From Candidatus Martarchaeota archaeon (GTDB lineage: Archaea; Micrarchaeota; Micrarchaeia; Micrarchaeales; Micrarchaeaceae): a stretch of DNA of 39,364 bases. Location: positions 1-39,364 of the forward strand of contig JAMCSF010000001.1 of the NCBI GenBank assembly GCA_023380795.1, in the 5' to 3' direction. The translations under genes were made by a program, and so were the position numbers. The notes below the pieces were generated by a model. That model had not been told where the DNA came from and searched no databases. It saw only the letters and a list, made by a program, of their open reading frames with translations. Position 1 is the first letter of the stretch. Every line of letters begins with the position of its first letter. Positions 27,962 to 36,400 of this stretch are shown piece by piece.

Positions 27962-29479
27962 ATGAGCATACTGAAATTGCAGAATATAATGAGCAACGAG
28001 GTAGGCAAAAGGGCCTTCCTTTCGAGGCCACCTGAGCCGCCGGCAAACATACTGATAAACGACCCGTTTCAGGCAATATTCATAGGCAACACCAAGCTTT
28101 TCAAGGTTCCGTTCAGCTGGTCGTTCACCAACCTTACGAACCCGCACATAGCGGTTGTGGGCATAACCGGGGCAGGAAAGAGCTACTTTGTCAAGACATT
28201 CCTGATAAGGGCCAGCTATATATGGAACACCAATGCCGTGATAATAGACTGGGCTGCCGAATACAGGGCGTGGGTCAAGCAAAGCGATGGCATAATAGTA
28301 TCGCTGGGCAAGGGCGACTATCTAAACATAATGGACCTTTCTGGCATGAAGCCGCTTGACAGGGTAAAGCAGATACTTTCCTCATTCGAGATACTTACCG
28401 ACATAGCGTCGTATCCAGAGCAGCGCAGGCTTACCGAGGAAGCCATAGAGCAATCGTACACAAATGCCGGTTTTGTCCTTGCTGAGCCTGCGCCGGAGAA
28501 CAAGGAAGCGCCGACGCTAAAGGACGCAATATCAATTCTCGAGGAGCAGCTGCAGGAGGGCACTTACGAGTACCCTGCCGAGCTCGAAAATGCAATATAC
28601 AGGCTAAGGCAGTTCGCACGCGAGGGCGAGGACTTCTTCGCAAGGAAGAGCACGGTCAACCTCGAAAAGCTCGCGAACTCCGGTCTTGTCGACATAGACC
28701 TGTCAGGCCTTCCCGACGAGAGGTTCAGGGCGCTTGCCGCCCTTTTCATACTGCAGACGCTCAAGGAGCGCATGCGCTTCGAGGGCTGGAACGAGGCAAA
28801 AGGGCTTAAGACTCTCGTGGTCCTTGACGAGGCATGGAAGATAGCCGGGGACGAGAAGAGCGACGCCGTCATGATAGTGAGGGAGGGCAGAAAATACCAG
28901 TTCGGCCTCATAGTCGCATCGCAGAATCCTACAGACATAAACGAAGCAATATTTTCCAATGTTGGCACAACTTTCATATTAAGGATAAGGTTCGAAAAGT
29001 TCCTTGATTACATACAGGGATCCATAAACTTCTCGGATTTCATACGTTCAGAAATAGCCAAGTTCGGGGTCGGGCAGGCCGCGGTCAACATGGCATTCCA
29101 GACTTCGCTGCGCTTCCCTGAGATATTCGTTCTTGACAGGGTGCGTGGAGAGGAGCCACTGTACGTGTATACCCTGGACATAACCGACATACTGACGCAG
29201 AGCGAGCTTTCTGCCGGCGTAATACAGAAAGACTATCAGTTTGAGGAAGAGGAGCTCAAGAACAAGTTCATAGAATACAACGTAAGCACCGAAGCCATAA
29301 ACTCCATATTCAAGGTCCTCAACGACCAGAACAGGTCTTCGAAGATACTGGACTTCATACGCCTTCTTATGTCAAACGGCATAACTACAGAGGACGTAGT
29401 CCAGTTTCTCAAGAACCTGAGCATAGAGGACCTTCTTATAACAAGGATAATGTCGTCAGTGGGTGCCGTGAATGGCTAA
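27962..29479 (+). CDS. VirB4/HerA-like P-loop ATPase
   Basis: Walker A HIAVVGITGAGKSYFVKTF; Walker B LKTLVVLDEAWKIAGDEKS; FGLIVASQNPTDINEAIFSNVGTTFILRI. Confidence 0.85.
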   Translation: MSILKLQNIMSNEVGKRAFLSRPPEPPANILINDPFQAIFIGNTKLFKVPFSWSFTNLTNPHIAVVGITGAGKSYFVKTFLIRASYIWNTNAVIIDWAAEYRAWVKQSDGIIVSLGKGDYLNIMDLSGMKPLDRVKQILSSFEILTDIASYPEQRRLTEEAIEQSYTNAGFVLAEPAPENKEAPTLKDAISILEEQLQEGTYEYPAELENAIYRLRQFAREGEDFFARKSTVNLEKLANSGLVDIDLSGLPDERFRALAALFILQTLKERMRFEGWNEAKGLKTLVVLDEAWKIAGDEKSDAVMIVREGRKYQFGLIVASQNPTDINEAIFSNVGTTFILRIRFEKFLDYIQGSINFSDFIRSEIAKFGVGQAAVNMAFQTSLRFPEIFVLDRVRGEEPLYVYTLDITDILTQSELSAGVIQKDYQFEEEELKNKFIEYNVSTEAINSIFKVLNDQNRSSKILDFIRLLMSNGITTEDVVQFLKNLSIEDLLITRIMSSVGAVNG

Positions 29480-29777
29480 GGACACATTTACGATAAGCAG
29501 GCAGGAGCTGAGGCGCATACTTACCATATACAAAGTGGACGAATCAAGCATGGCTAAGCTCTTCTCCGACATGGAGAAAGCCCACAGGCACGTCAACGCC
29601 ATAGCGTTTGCAGGGATGCTTGAGAAGATAAACCTCAAGAGGGACGCAATCGTAAATGTGCTGAGGAGGCTTGGCATGGATGACGTAACGATAAACAGCA
29701 CCATAGACAGCATGGATGAGCAGAAGCTTCTTGCCGAATCAGGGAGGATTTTCGAGGCTACAATCAATTTTGGCTGA
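29472..29777 (+). CDS. Small helical protein of unknown function
   Basis: 101-aa ORF overlapping the ATPase stop by 8 nt, same operon. Confidence 0.55.
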   Translation: MAKDTFTISRQELRRILTIYKVDESSMAKLFSDMEKAHRHVNAIAFAGMLEKINLKRDAIVNVLRRLGMDDVTINSTIDSMDEQKLLAESGRIFEATINFG

Positions 29778-29782
29778 TTGCG

Positions 29783-30163
29783 ATGAAGAAGGAGACAAGA
29801 TGCATAATATGCGGCAAGGAGCTCAACGGGCTTGAAGTGAAAGAAGACAATGTAATAAGGGCTATGCGCTGGTTCAAGCGCAACGTTACCCACAACGAGA
29901 AGAACTACAGGCTCGTAGTGTGCAAGGATTGCTACGTGAAATACAAAAAAGCCAGGGATTCGTACAACTCAAAAACCGTGTCATACCTTGCCATAGGGGT
30001 CATATTTGCAGCGCTGCTCATAATAACCGGGAGAAGCTTAGGCGCTCTTGCGGCAGGCATCGCAATAATAATACTCATGTACGCCCTGTCACTGCTAAGC
30101 TACATGCCTGGCCTTAAGCAGCAGGCCAAGGGTGCATCCAAAAGCACAGGGCAAGAAATATAA
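29783..30163 (+). CDS. Zinc-ribbon-like protein with C-terminal TM helices
   Basis: CIICGKELNGLEV...VVCKDCYVKYKKA (two CxxC) and hydrophobic helices YLAIGVIFAALLIIT..., LGALAAGIAIIILMYALSLL. Confidence 0.65.
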   Translation: MKKETRCIICGKELNGLEVKEDNVIRAMRWFKRNVTHNEKNYRLVVCKDCYVKYKKARDSYNSKTVSYLAIGVIFAALLIITGRSLGALAAGIAIIILMYALSLLSYMPGLKQQAKGASKSTGQEI

Positions 30164-30208
30164 GAATAAACTTTTAATTTATGTTGTAGATAACCCAATG
30201 GTCTTCCG

Positions 30209-30938
30209 ATGGCTGAAACAGGATTGATAGAACCGAAAATAGCAGAGTTTTCGCTCAAGGCCACATTAACTGGCGATTTCCCCAGCATAGCCCAAAGGTT
30301 TTCGACGCTGCAGATGTTCTCCGTCAAGCTCGAGCAGGACAACAGCCTGGTTCTGCTAAGCGTGGAGAGCAGGGACATGCAAAAAAAATCCATTCCTTTT
30401 CTTCATAATAACGCTAAAGCCCGATTCCATAGAAGTGCAGTATTCCATAGCCCTGGACACGAGCGAAAAGATGAGGAAGCTGTACGTCGTGAAGAACCTG
30501 CTCGGCGTGCTTTCGCTTATAACAGACCTGTACTATGCCGATCCTGCCGGATTATACCAGTATGTCGACTCAACAATAGACGATGTCCTGGGCTCGCTCT
30601 CGCAGAATTACAGTGCACTGTTCAACAATTACGATTCCTTATTCAACGAATACAGGGAGCTCAAGCGCCTCAACATAGAGCTCACGGCTTCGAACAAGAA
30701 CCTCACTGTGCAGGCCACGCAGGCGGTTTCTGAGAACAGGGAGCTCAAGGAAAGGCTAAAGCAGCTGGAGACTTATTCGGATGAATCGCTCATGGTAATG
30801 CTCGAGGACTGGATAGACGCGCACAACAGCACAATTGACATAATTGAATTCTCAAAATCATACAAGATACCTGCGCCGAGGATAGAGCAGATGCTCAACA
30901 AGATGGTCACCACGGGCTACATAGAGCTCAAGGGTTAA
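30209..30938 (+). pseudogene. Beta-rich plus coiled-coil plus C-terminal winged-helix-like protein, interrupted by a frameshift at an A8 run
   Basis: ORF 30209-30733 and ORF 30435-30938 join sensibly if one A is removed in 30381-30388: ...SVESRDMQ|KKNPFLFFIITLKPDSIEVQYSIALDTSEKMRKLYVVKNLL... Confidence 0.65.
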
Positions 30939-30941
30939 ACT

Positions 30942-31076
30942 ATGAAATACATAGCCAGGGTTAACAAGCGTGTAAGGTACATAAGGGTCTACGAGATAGT
31001 GAAGCGAGCCGGCCCAAAACAGAACTTCCTTTCGCGCCTTTTCATCAAGGCGCTTACCAAGAAAGAGGAAAAATGA
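30942..31076 (+). CDS. Small basic protein, 44 aa (not in ORF track)
   Basis: MKYIARVNKRVRYIRVYEIVKRAGPKQNFLSRLFIKALTKKEEK, starting right after the preceding stop. Confidence 0.45.
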   Translation: MKYIARVNKRVRYIRVYEIVKRAGPKQNFLSRLFIKALTKKEEK

Positions 31077-31089
31077 CGGTGCATCAACA

Positions 31090-33444
31090 TTGGCAAATTT
31101 CAAAAAACTTGTGATAGTCATTGCCGCAATATTCATCATTGCGATGGTAGCCAGCGGCATATACCTCTCATCGGAGCTAAGCCACATAAAGATAACTCCG
31201 CCAGCGCCGCCAGTTGTGCTTCCAACCTCGCTAAGCGCGTATGTGAGCTATCAGGCCCTGCTTGACAGCAATGAGTCGCAGTTCGTCATCCCGTACGCGG
31301 AAATCTCATATTCTGCTTCAAACCTTACAAAACTCTACATGAACGTGTCCATCCTAAAATCAAAATTCCCTGCAAAGTTGTACGTGCTTAACGCATCGCA
31401 GTCGGGGTGCGTAAACTGCGGAGATTTCCAGGCTTTCGCCGACGGCGTTCAATCTGACCTAGCGCCCTATGGGCTCACCTCGGAAGTGGGAAACCTTACA
31501 GTCATAAACGAATCAGCTATACCTACAATTTCAAACAACTCAATCCTTATAATACCAAACGGGCTAATGCCGCAGGCCATGCTAAGCAATTACGGCCAGG
31601 GAAACATGACTCTTATGCACTACCTTCTGGACAAGGGCACCAGCATAATATACATAGGGCAGACATTCTCCAGGGTGGTGCTGCAGAACGGGGTGATAGT
31701 GCCTAACTCCCGCATACCTTATTACATGCTTACAACGTCTCCTGCATCATCAAACAGCACATTCACATTCGACAACCCTACGTTCTCGTTTTCAAGCGGG
31801 CGTAGCTACGGGGACATATCATACGTAAACGCTTTCAACGGCAGCATAGTCGCCTTTTCAAACTACCTCGATTCATGGACGTCTCCCTCTTCGGCCTCGG
31901 AAGACATGGCCAAAGCGATTTCTATCGCCTTCTGGCTTCCACGTTATGCACATGGGCTAGAAACGATCGCGCTAAATGCATCCAAAACAGAGTCAGGCTC
32001 GGCTGGAATAACGATGCCGATCCCGAAGATAAATTATACTGCCCAGAATGCCGCAGCCGTTGGGTCAGGATGGCTTTACGCTGAAATATATACTAATGCC
32101 AGCTATAGCTATTCCGACAAATCAATATACCGATACATAAGCGAGCCATTCAGCTACACAAGCAGCGGCACTGTTTCGCTGCCTTCGGCGGTTGTACTCG
32201 GCAGCTCACAGTCTATAACGATGCAGATATACACGCATTCGAGCGTTCCGATACAGATACAGCCCCACCTTTCGATATATACCGAGAACATGGTCAAGGT
32301 TTCAACCATACCTTTATCTTCCATATCCGCAACCGGAAATTTCACATTTGTAAAGCTAATAAAATCCTCATTCGTCCCCGGAAGCTATATAATCCAGCTC
32401 AAGGGCTTTTCCGACAACCTCTATGCCAGCGCTCTCTTCAGCGTGCCTTCGGTAAACGTTACTGAAACATATTCCAACTATACCTCAAACTCATTCAGTT
32501 TCTACGTAAGCTCCGATGGCGCACCGCTTACTGGGCTTGGCTATACGATGACGCTTAATGGCAAATACCCACTGAATGGAACGCTGACAAACGGCACGAT
32601 AGCTTATTCGCTTCCTAAGGGCATAGGCGAGCAGTTCGGAAAGCTGAATTTCACTGCAAAGATTCTCTCGCAAAAATTCTCCTATGTGGCAAGCAATCCC
32701 GCCCCAGTAATAAAGATAACTTCGAAGGACATAGCGCTGATAGTCGTGGTGGTGCTGATGCTGCTTATGGTTACGATGGTGAGGGCGCCAAACAGGGATG
32801 ATTTCTTCATAGACGTGCCGCACATGCCGAAACAGCAGCGCACATTTATAGACCTGAATGCCCAGGAAGTGATGCAGGTTTTCCAGAAGCTCAACACGTA
32901 CTACCATTGGCGCTATATGCCTTTGTCGATAAGCGAGTTCAAGCTTGCAATAGCCAGCAATATAAGGTATAACGGGATTCCGGTCAATCTAACTCCTTCA
33001 AACGTCGAAGTGCTTCTGGACCAGCTAATTGCAAACGGTCTGGTCGTATCGGCCGATGACATGTATGCCCCAAAGAGTTGGATAGACGAGAGCAAGCACG
33101 ACATAGAGTACTTGACGGTGTTCAAGAAGCTCAGGATATACATGGTAACGCATGCCTATGTTTTCACCGATCTCGACACCAGCCAGACGGCAGACATGAA
33201 TGTGGTGGTTGGCGGCGAGAGGCACAATGTAGTGATATACGCGCCCTCGAGCAAATTCAAGAACATCCCAGTGAACGCCAATTCCAAGACATTCATCGCG
33301 TTCATGAACGACGACAGGCTCGAAGACTTCAAGGACCGCTTATATTCGGTTTCAGATGCAGGCGCTGAGCAGCTCAAACTATACATATCTGCAGGATACG
33401 TAAAACTTATATCCATGGAGAATCCGGCAAACATATTCGATTGA
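31090..33444 (+). CDS. Large two-helix membrane protein: extracytoplasmic beta-rich domain with CxxC, and cytoplasmic winged-helix-like C-terminus
   Basis: N-terminal TM LVIVIAAIFIIAMVASGIYL; QSGCVNCGDFQAF; second TM IALIVVVVLMLLMVTMV; C-terminal soluble domain with LTPSNVEVLLDQLIANGLVVSADDMY; TTG start. Confidence 0.65.
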   Translation: MANFKKLVIVIAAIFIIAMVASGIYLSSELSHIKITPPAPPVVLPTSLSAYVSYQALLDSNESQFVIPYAEISYSASNLTKLYMNVSILKSKFPAKLYVLNASQSGCVNCGDFQAFADGVQSDLAPYGLTSEVGNLTVINESAIPTISNNSILIIPNGLMPQAMLSNYGQGNMTLMHYLLDKGTSIIYIGQTFSRVVLQNGVIVPNSRIPYYMLTTSPASSNSTFTFDNPTFSFSSGRSYGDISYVNAFNGSIVAFSNYLDSWTSPSSASEDMAKAISIAFWLPRYAHGLETIALNASKTESGSAGITMPIPKINYTAQNAAAVGSGWLYAEIYTNASYSYSDKSIYRYISEPFSYTSSGTVSLPSAVVLGSSQSITMQIYTHSSVPIQIQPHLSIYTENMVKVSTIPLSSISATGNFTFVKLIKSSFVPGSYIIQLKGFSDNLYASALFSVPSVNVTETYSNYTSNSFSFYVSSDGAPLTGLGYTMTLNGKYPLNGTLTNGTIAYSLPKGIGEQFGKLNFTAKILSQKFSYVASNPAPVIKITSKDIALIVVVVLMLLMVTMVRAPNRDDFFIDVPHMPKQQRTFIDLNAQEVMQVFQKLNTYYHWRYMPLSISEFKLAIASNIRYNGIPVNLTPSNVEVLLDQLIANGLVVSADDMYAPKSWIDESKHDIEYLTVFKKLRIYMVTHAYVFTDLDTSQTADMNVVVGGERHNVVIYAPSSKFKNIPVNANSKTFIAFMNDDRLEDFKDRLYSVSDAGAEQLKLYISAGYVKLISMENPANIFD

Positions 33445-33453
33445 GAATGCAGA

Positions 33454-35097
33454 TTATGCGTTTTCGCCTTTTTCTTCTTCTGCGGAGCTTTCGACTATTT
33501 CAAGCGTGCCTTCGTCTTCGCCTTTTGTTTCCTCCCTCTCCTTTACTTTCGGGTAATGCTCTGTGACCAGCTCTTCAAGCTTGCCGCGTATTAACTCTTT
33601 GTCGGTTCCGGTAAGGCTGCCGAGGTCCTTCGAAAGCTGCGAGACGTATCTCATTATGGTTTTGTACTTGTTCTTCTCCACGTTTACCTGCTGCTTTCCG
33701 TGCATGTATCTCTGTATGTTCCTTGCAGCTTCCTGCAGCGCGAGCTTTATCTCGTCTATTATTTCGTCTTCCTGGGCTATGGCCTCTTTTCCGACTCCTG
33801 AATAAGGGACGTAAACAGAGGATATGTTCACGAGCACGCTCACTGGCTGGTTGTCCATGTCTATTCCGTAGCGCTTCCACTGGATGCCCCTTACTGCCTG
33901 GGTTATGGCGCAGCTTCCTGTGTCGAAAAGCAGCGGCACCTTGTTGGCGAACCTAAGTATGCTTCCGGTGTATTCCTCGGCCCCAACCTTCTTGCCGGAG
34001 CCGCCGCCGTAGGATATTGCGGCTTCAACTATGAACGGTATGCCTCCCTTGAAAACCTGCGGCTTCCTTTCTATTACGTGCATGTATTCAGGGTTAAGTA
34101 TGCTGCGAACAGCAAGCTTTACCCTGTCGGCACCTATCGGCCTTATCACGCTCGCATCCGGCGCAAGCCATTTAACTTTCTTGAACGCCTTCACGAGCTC
34201 CTCCGAATCGTTCCAGCTCATTGCCTTCGGGCTTTTGGAAAAATCAACGCCAGCGGCGATTTCCTTCAGCTCCTTGACCTTTCCCTGGCTGACTCTCGAA
34301 AAGCTTGTCATGAGGAAAGAAGCTATGCTGCTTTCCTGGCTCTTCTTAGCGAAGTCTAGAATGTCCATTATGGAGAGGCCGAGCGGGTGCGGCAGGGTTT
34401 GCTTTGGCAATTCGGGCACCGCATCAGATGACCTTACGAAAGTATACTCCTTTCCTTCCGGGTCCCTGAACTTTATCTGAGCATGGGGATTAGCCAATGC
34501 CGTCCTCTTCAAATATTCATACACTCCGTGCTCGCTGTTTTCGTACTTCACCTCGGCAAATTCCGCCCTTATTGCCGTTCCGGTTATGCCTTCAGGGTTT
34601 TCAAGTTCCTTGGTTTCGGTTATCAATGGCTTGTTTCCCATGGTGTCTATGGCAATGCTGCACGAGTAAGCCTCTCCGTCCTTTGTGAAAGCCCTGATGC
34701 TTACCGGTTTTCCTGTTGTTATCTGCGAAAAAAGCGTGCATCCGGCTGCCCCTATTCCCTGCTGGCCCCTTTGCTGTATATACCTGTGAAATTTAGTCCC
34801 TGCAAGTATGGTCGCCAGCGCCTTTCCCGCGAACTTTTTGGGTATTCCTGGCCCGTTGTCGCCCACCTCTACGATATACCTGTTTTCTCCGCTCTGTGAT
34901 ATCGAAACGCTTATGTCGGGAAGGATTCCCGCTTCCTCGCAGGCGTCCAGCGAATTGGTCACGTATTCATGAATTACCGTTACCAGCGATCTTACCAGTC
35001 CTGCGTAGCCCAGCATCTGCTTGTTCTTCTTGAAGAACTCTGCTATCGAATGCTCCTTGAACTCCTTAAATATCTCATTGGCTTTTCTTTCCGCCAT
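33454..35097 (-). CDS. top6B: DNA topoisomerase VI subunit B
   Basis: FFKKNKQMLGYAGLVRSLVTVIHEYVTNSLDACEEAGILPDI...VGDNGPGIPKKFAGKALATILAGTKFHRYIQQRGQQGIGAAG. Confidence 0.96.
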   Translation of the reverse strand: MAERKANEIFKEFKEHSIAEFFKKNKQMLGYAGLVRSLVTVIHEYVTNSLDACEEAGILPDISVSISQSGENRYIVEVGDNGPGIPKKFAGKALATILAGTKFHRYIQQRGQQGIGAAGCTLFSQITTGKPVSIRAFTKDGEAYSCSIAIDTMGNKPLITETKELENPEGITGTAIRAEFAEVKYENSEHGVYEYLKRTALANPHAQIKFRDPEGKEYTFVRSSDAVPELPKQTLPHPLGLSIMDILDFAKKSQESSIASFLMTSFSRVSQGKVKELKEIAAGVDFSKSPKAMSWNDSEELVKAFKKVKWLAPDASVIRPIGADRVKLAVRSILNPEYMHVIERKPQVFKGGIPFIVEAAISYGGGSGKKVGAEEYTGSILRFANKVPLLFDTGSCAITQAVRGIQWKRYGIDMDNQPVSVLVNISSVYVPYSGVGKEAIAQEDEIIDEIKLALQEAARNIQRYMHGKQQVNVEKNKYKTIMRYVSQLSKDLGSLTGTDKELIRGKLEELVTEHYPKVKEREETKGEDEGTLEIVESSAEEEKGENA

Positions 35098-35116
35098 GCA
35101 AGCACCTAAAATTTGG

Positions 35117-35620
35117 CTAAGGCCTGTGTTTCCTGTGCGAGGCTTCCATCTTCGTGTAAGCCAGCCTATGCGAGCTGCCCTTCATTATCGTGAGCGCGGC
35201 GGCCTCGGCCTCTTCTATTGCTTCCGAGCTGCCTATGAAACTCACTGTATCGCCATAAACCGCTATCACGGCCCCGCTGACGCTCTCCATATACCTTTTG
35301 GCTTTGCCCTTGCTGCCTATGAGCCTTGATTTCATGTTCCTTATCCTGTTCTTGTTTCCGGTTATGTCCCGCATGCTTATGCTCGAAAAGTAATACCCGT
35401 CCTTGAGCAGCAGCTCGGCAATCCTCATTCCGAACCCCCTTCCGTAAGCCTGAATGACCTCTCTTGCCATGTATTCGCCGTAGCCGTCTCCTTCTATGCT
35501 TATGCAGTTCGGCTCATTTAAGCTTATATCGCAGCCGCACAGCTCTCCCAGCCTTTTAAGCATTCCAGGCTTCTGCTTGAGCATTTTGCTCCTCTCCTGT
35601 GGTATGTATATCTCTTCCAT
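35117..35620 (-). CDS. KH-domain RNA-binding protein (Pno1/Dim2-like)
   Basis: IYIPQERSKMLKQKPGMLKRLGELCGCDISLNEPNCISIEG...AYGRGFGMRIAELLLKDGYYFSSISMRDITGNKNRIRNMKSRLIGSKGKAKRYMESVSGAVIAVYGDTVSFIG. Confidence 0.88.
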   Translation of the reverse strand: MEEIYIPQERSKMLKQKPGMLKRLGELCGCDISLNEPNCISIEGDGYGEYMAREVIQAYGRGFGMRIAELLLKDGYYFSSISMRDITGNKNRIRNMKSRLIGSKGKAKRYMESVSGAVIAVYGDTVSFIGSSEAIEEAEAAALTIMKGSSHRLAYTKMEASHRKHRP

Positions 35621-35946
35621 AAATTCACTCTAAGCAGCCAGGGTCGCACTAGCTACTGCGATTTTAAGATTTATAAGGTTTGCCGCTCAGCTTTTCCAAA
35701 ACGTGGGCCAGTTCAGGCAGGGCCCTTGCCTACGTCTGTCCCGCGCGCCTTCCTTAGGGGGTTGAATTCTTTAATACCTTTGCATCAACAATAAATCGTG
35801 GGCAACTTTCCCTTTTCTTTTCTCTTTATCTCAGGGAAAATTAGTGAATAATAAGCCTGCTTCCCGATAAGCTAACTTGCGTTGTATTCCTTGCCCAAAG
35901 ATAGTAACATGCAAATAATATGTGCCAAAAAATAAAACACCAGAGG

Positions 35947-35964
35947 TTCTTGCGTACGCAAGAA
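35947..35964. promoter_or_regulatory. Perfect 18-bp palindrome in noncoding DNA
   Basis: TTCTTGCGTACGCAAGAA. Confidence 0.6.
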
Positions 35965-36032
35965 TAGTATCAATAATGAACTGGCATGCTGGAAAGTATG
36001 CTAAACACATAGTTGCTCCTGCTATGGAGTAA

Positions 36033-36251
36033 ATGAAGCGGTTTCACAAATCCACAGCACCAATGGGCTACGAATACTGCAAAAGATGGGCAGTGAAAAG
36101 GGTATTTTCCAGGCCGAAAGAGGTGTCAGACCTTTCAAGAAACAGGTTTGTAGTGATGGAAAAGGTCACAGTGTATACCTATTCCTGCCTTATTGCATAC
36201 ACGGTAAATATATATGAATCGGCCGCCGGGATGAAACGATATAAAGCATAA
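36033..36251 (+). pseudogene. C-terminal remnant of a DDE (IS4/IS5-type) transposase
   Basis: GYEYCKRWAVKRVFSRPKEVSDLSRNRFVVMEKVTVYTYSCLIAYTVN resembles '.R..VER.FSRLKE..GL...R.......V..H....LIAY'; expected Glu is Lys; no upstream catalytic part. Confidence 0.6.
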
Positions 36252-36400
36252 AAGAGGTCCAAAACGAAGCAAATATAAAAGCCACTTCCTCTCTTAGATA
36301 TACCAACATTTTAAATATCTCACGTTCTAAGAATCATATAAAGAAACAGTGATTTTATTGGTTATATTTACAAATCAATTACTCTAGAAAAGTTGTTGTG

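Noticed and set aside
27890-28282. Minus-strand 130-aa ORF over ATPase start
   Set aside because: Antisense to the Walker A region of the VirB4-like ATPase
30435-30733. C-terminal part of the 174-aa frame 1 ORF at 30209 (HERKDEEAVRREEPARRAF...)
   Set aside because: Out-of-frame readthrough after the A8 run; the coherent sequence is in the other frame
35695-35765. Possible tRNA or structured RNA in G/C-rich stretch
   Set aside because: No acceptor/T-arm consensus or cloverleaf could be drawn by eye; left only as a weak ncRNA possibility
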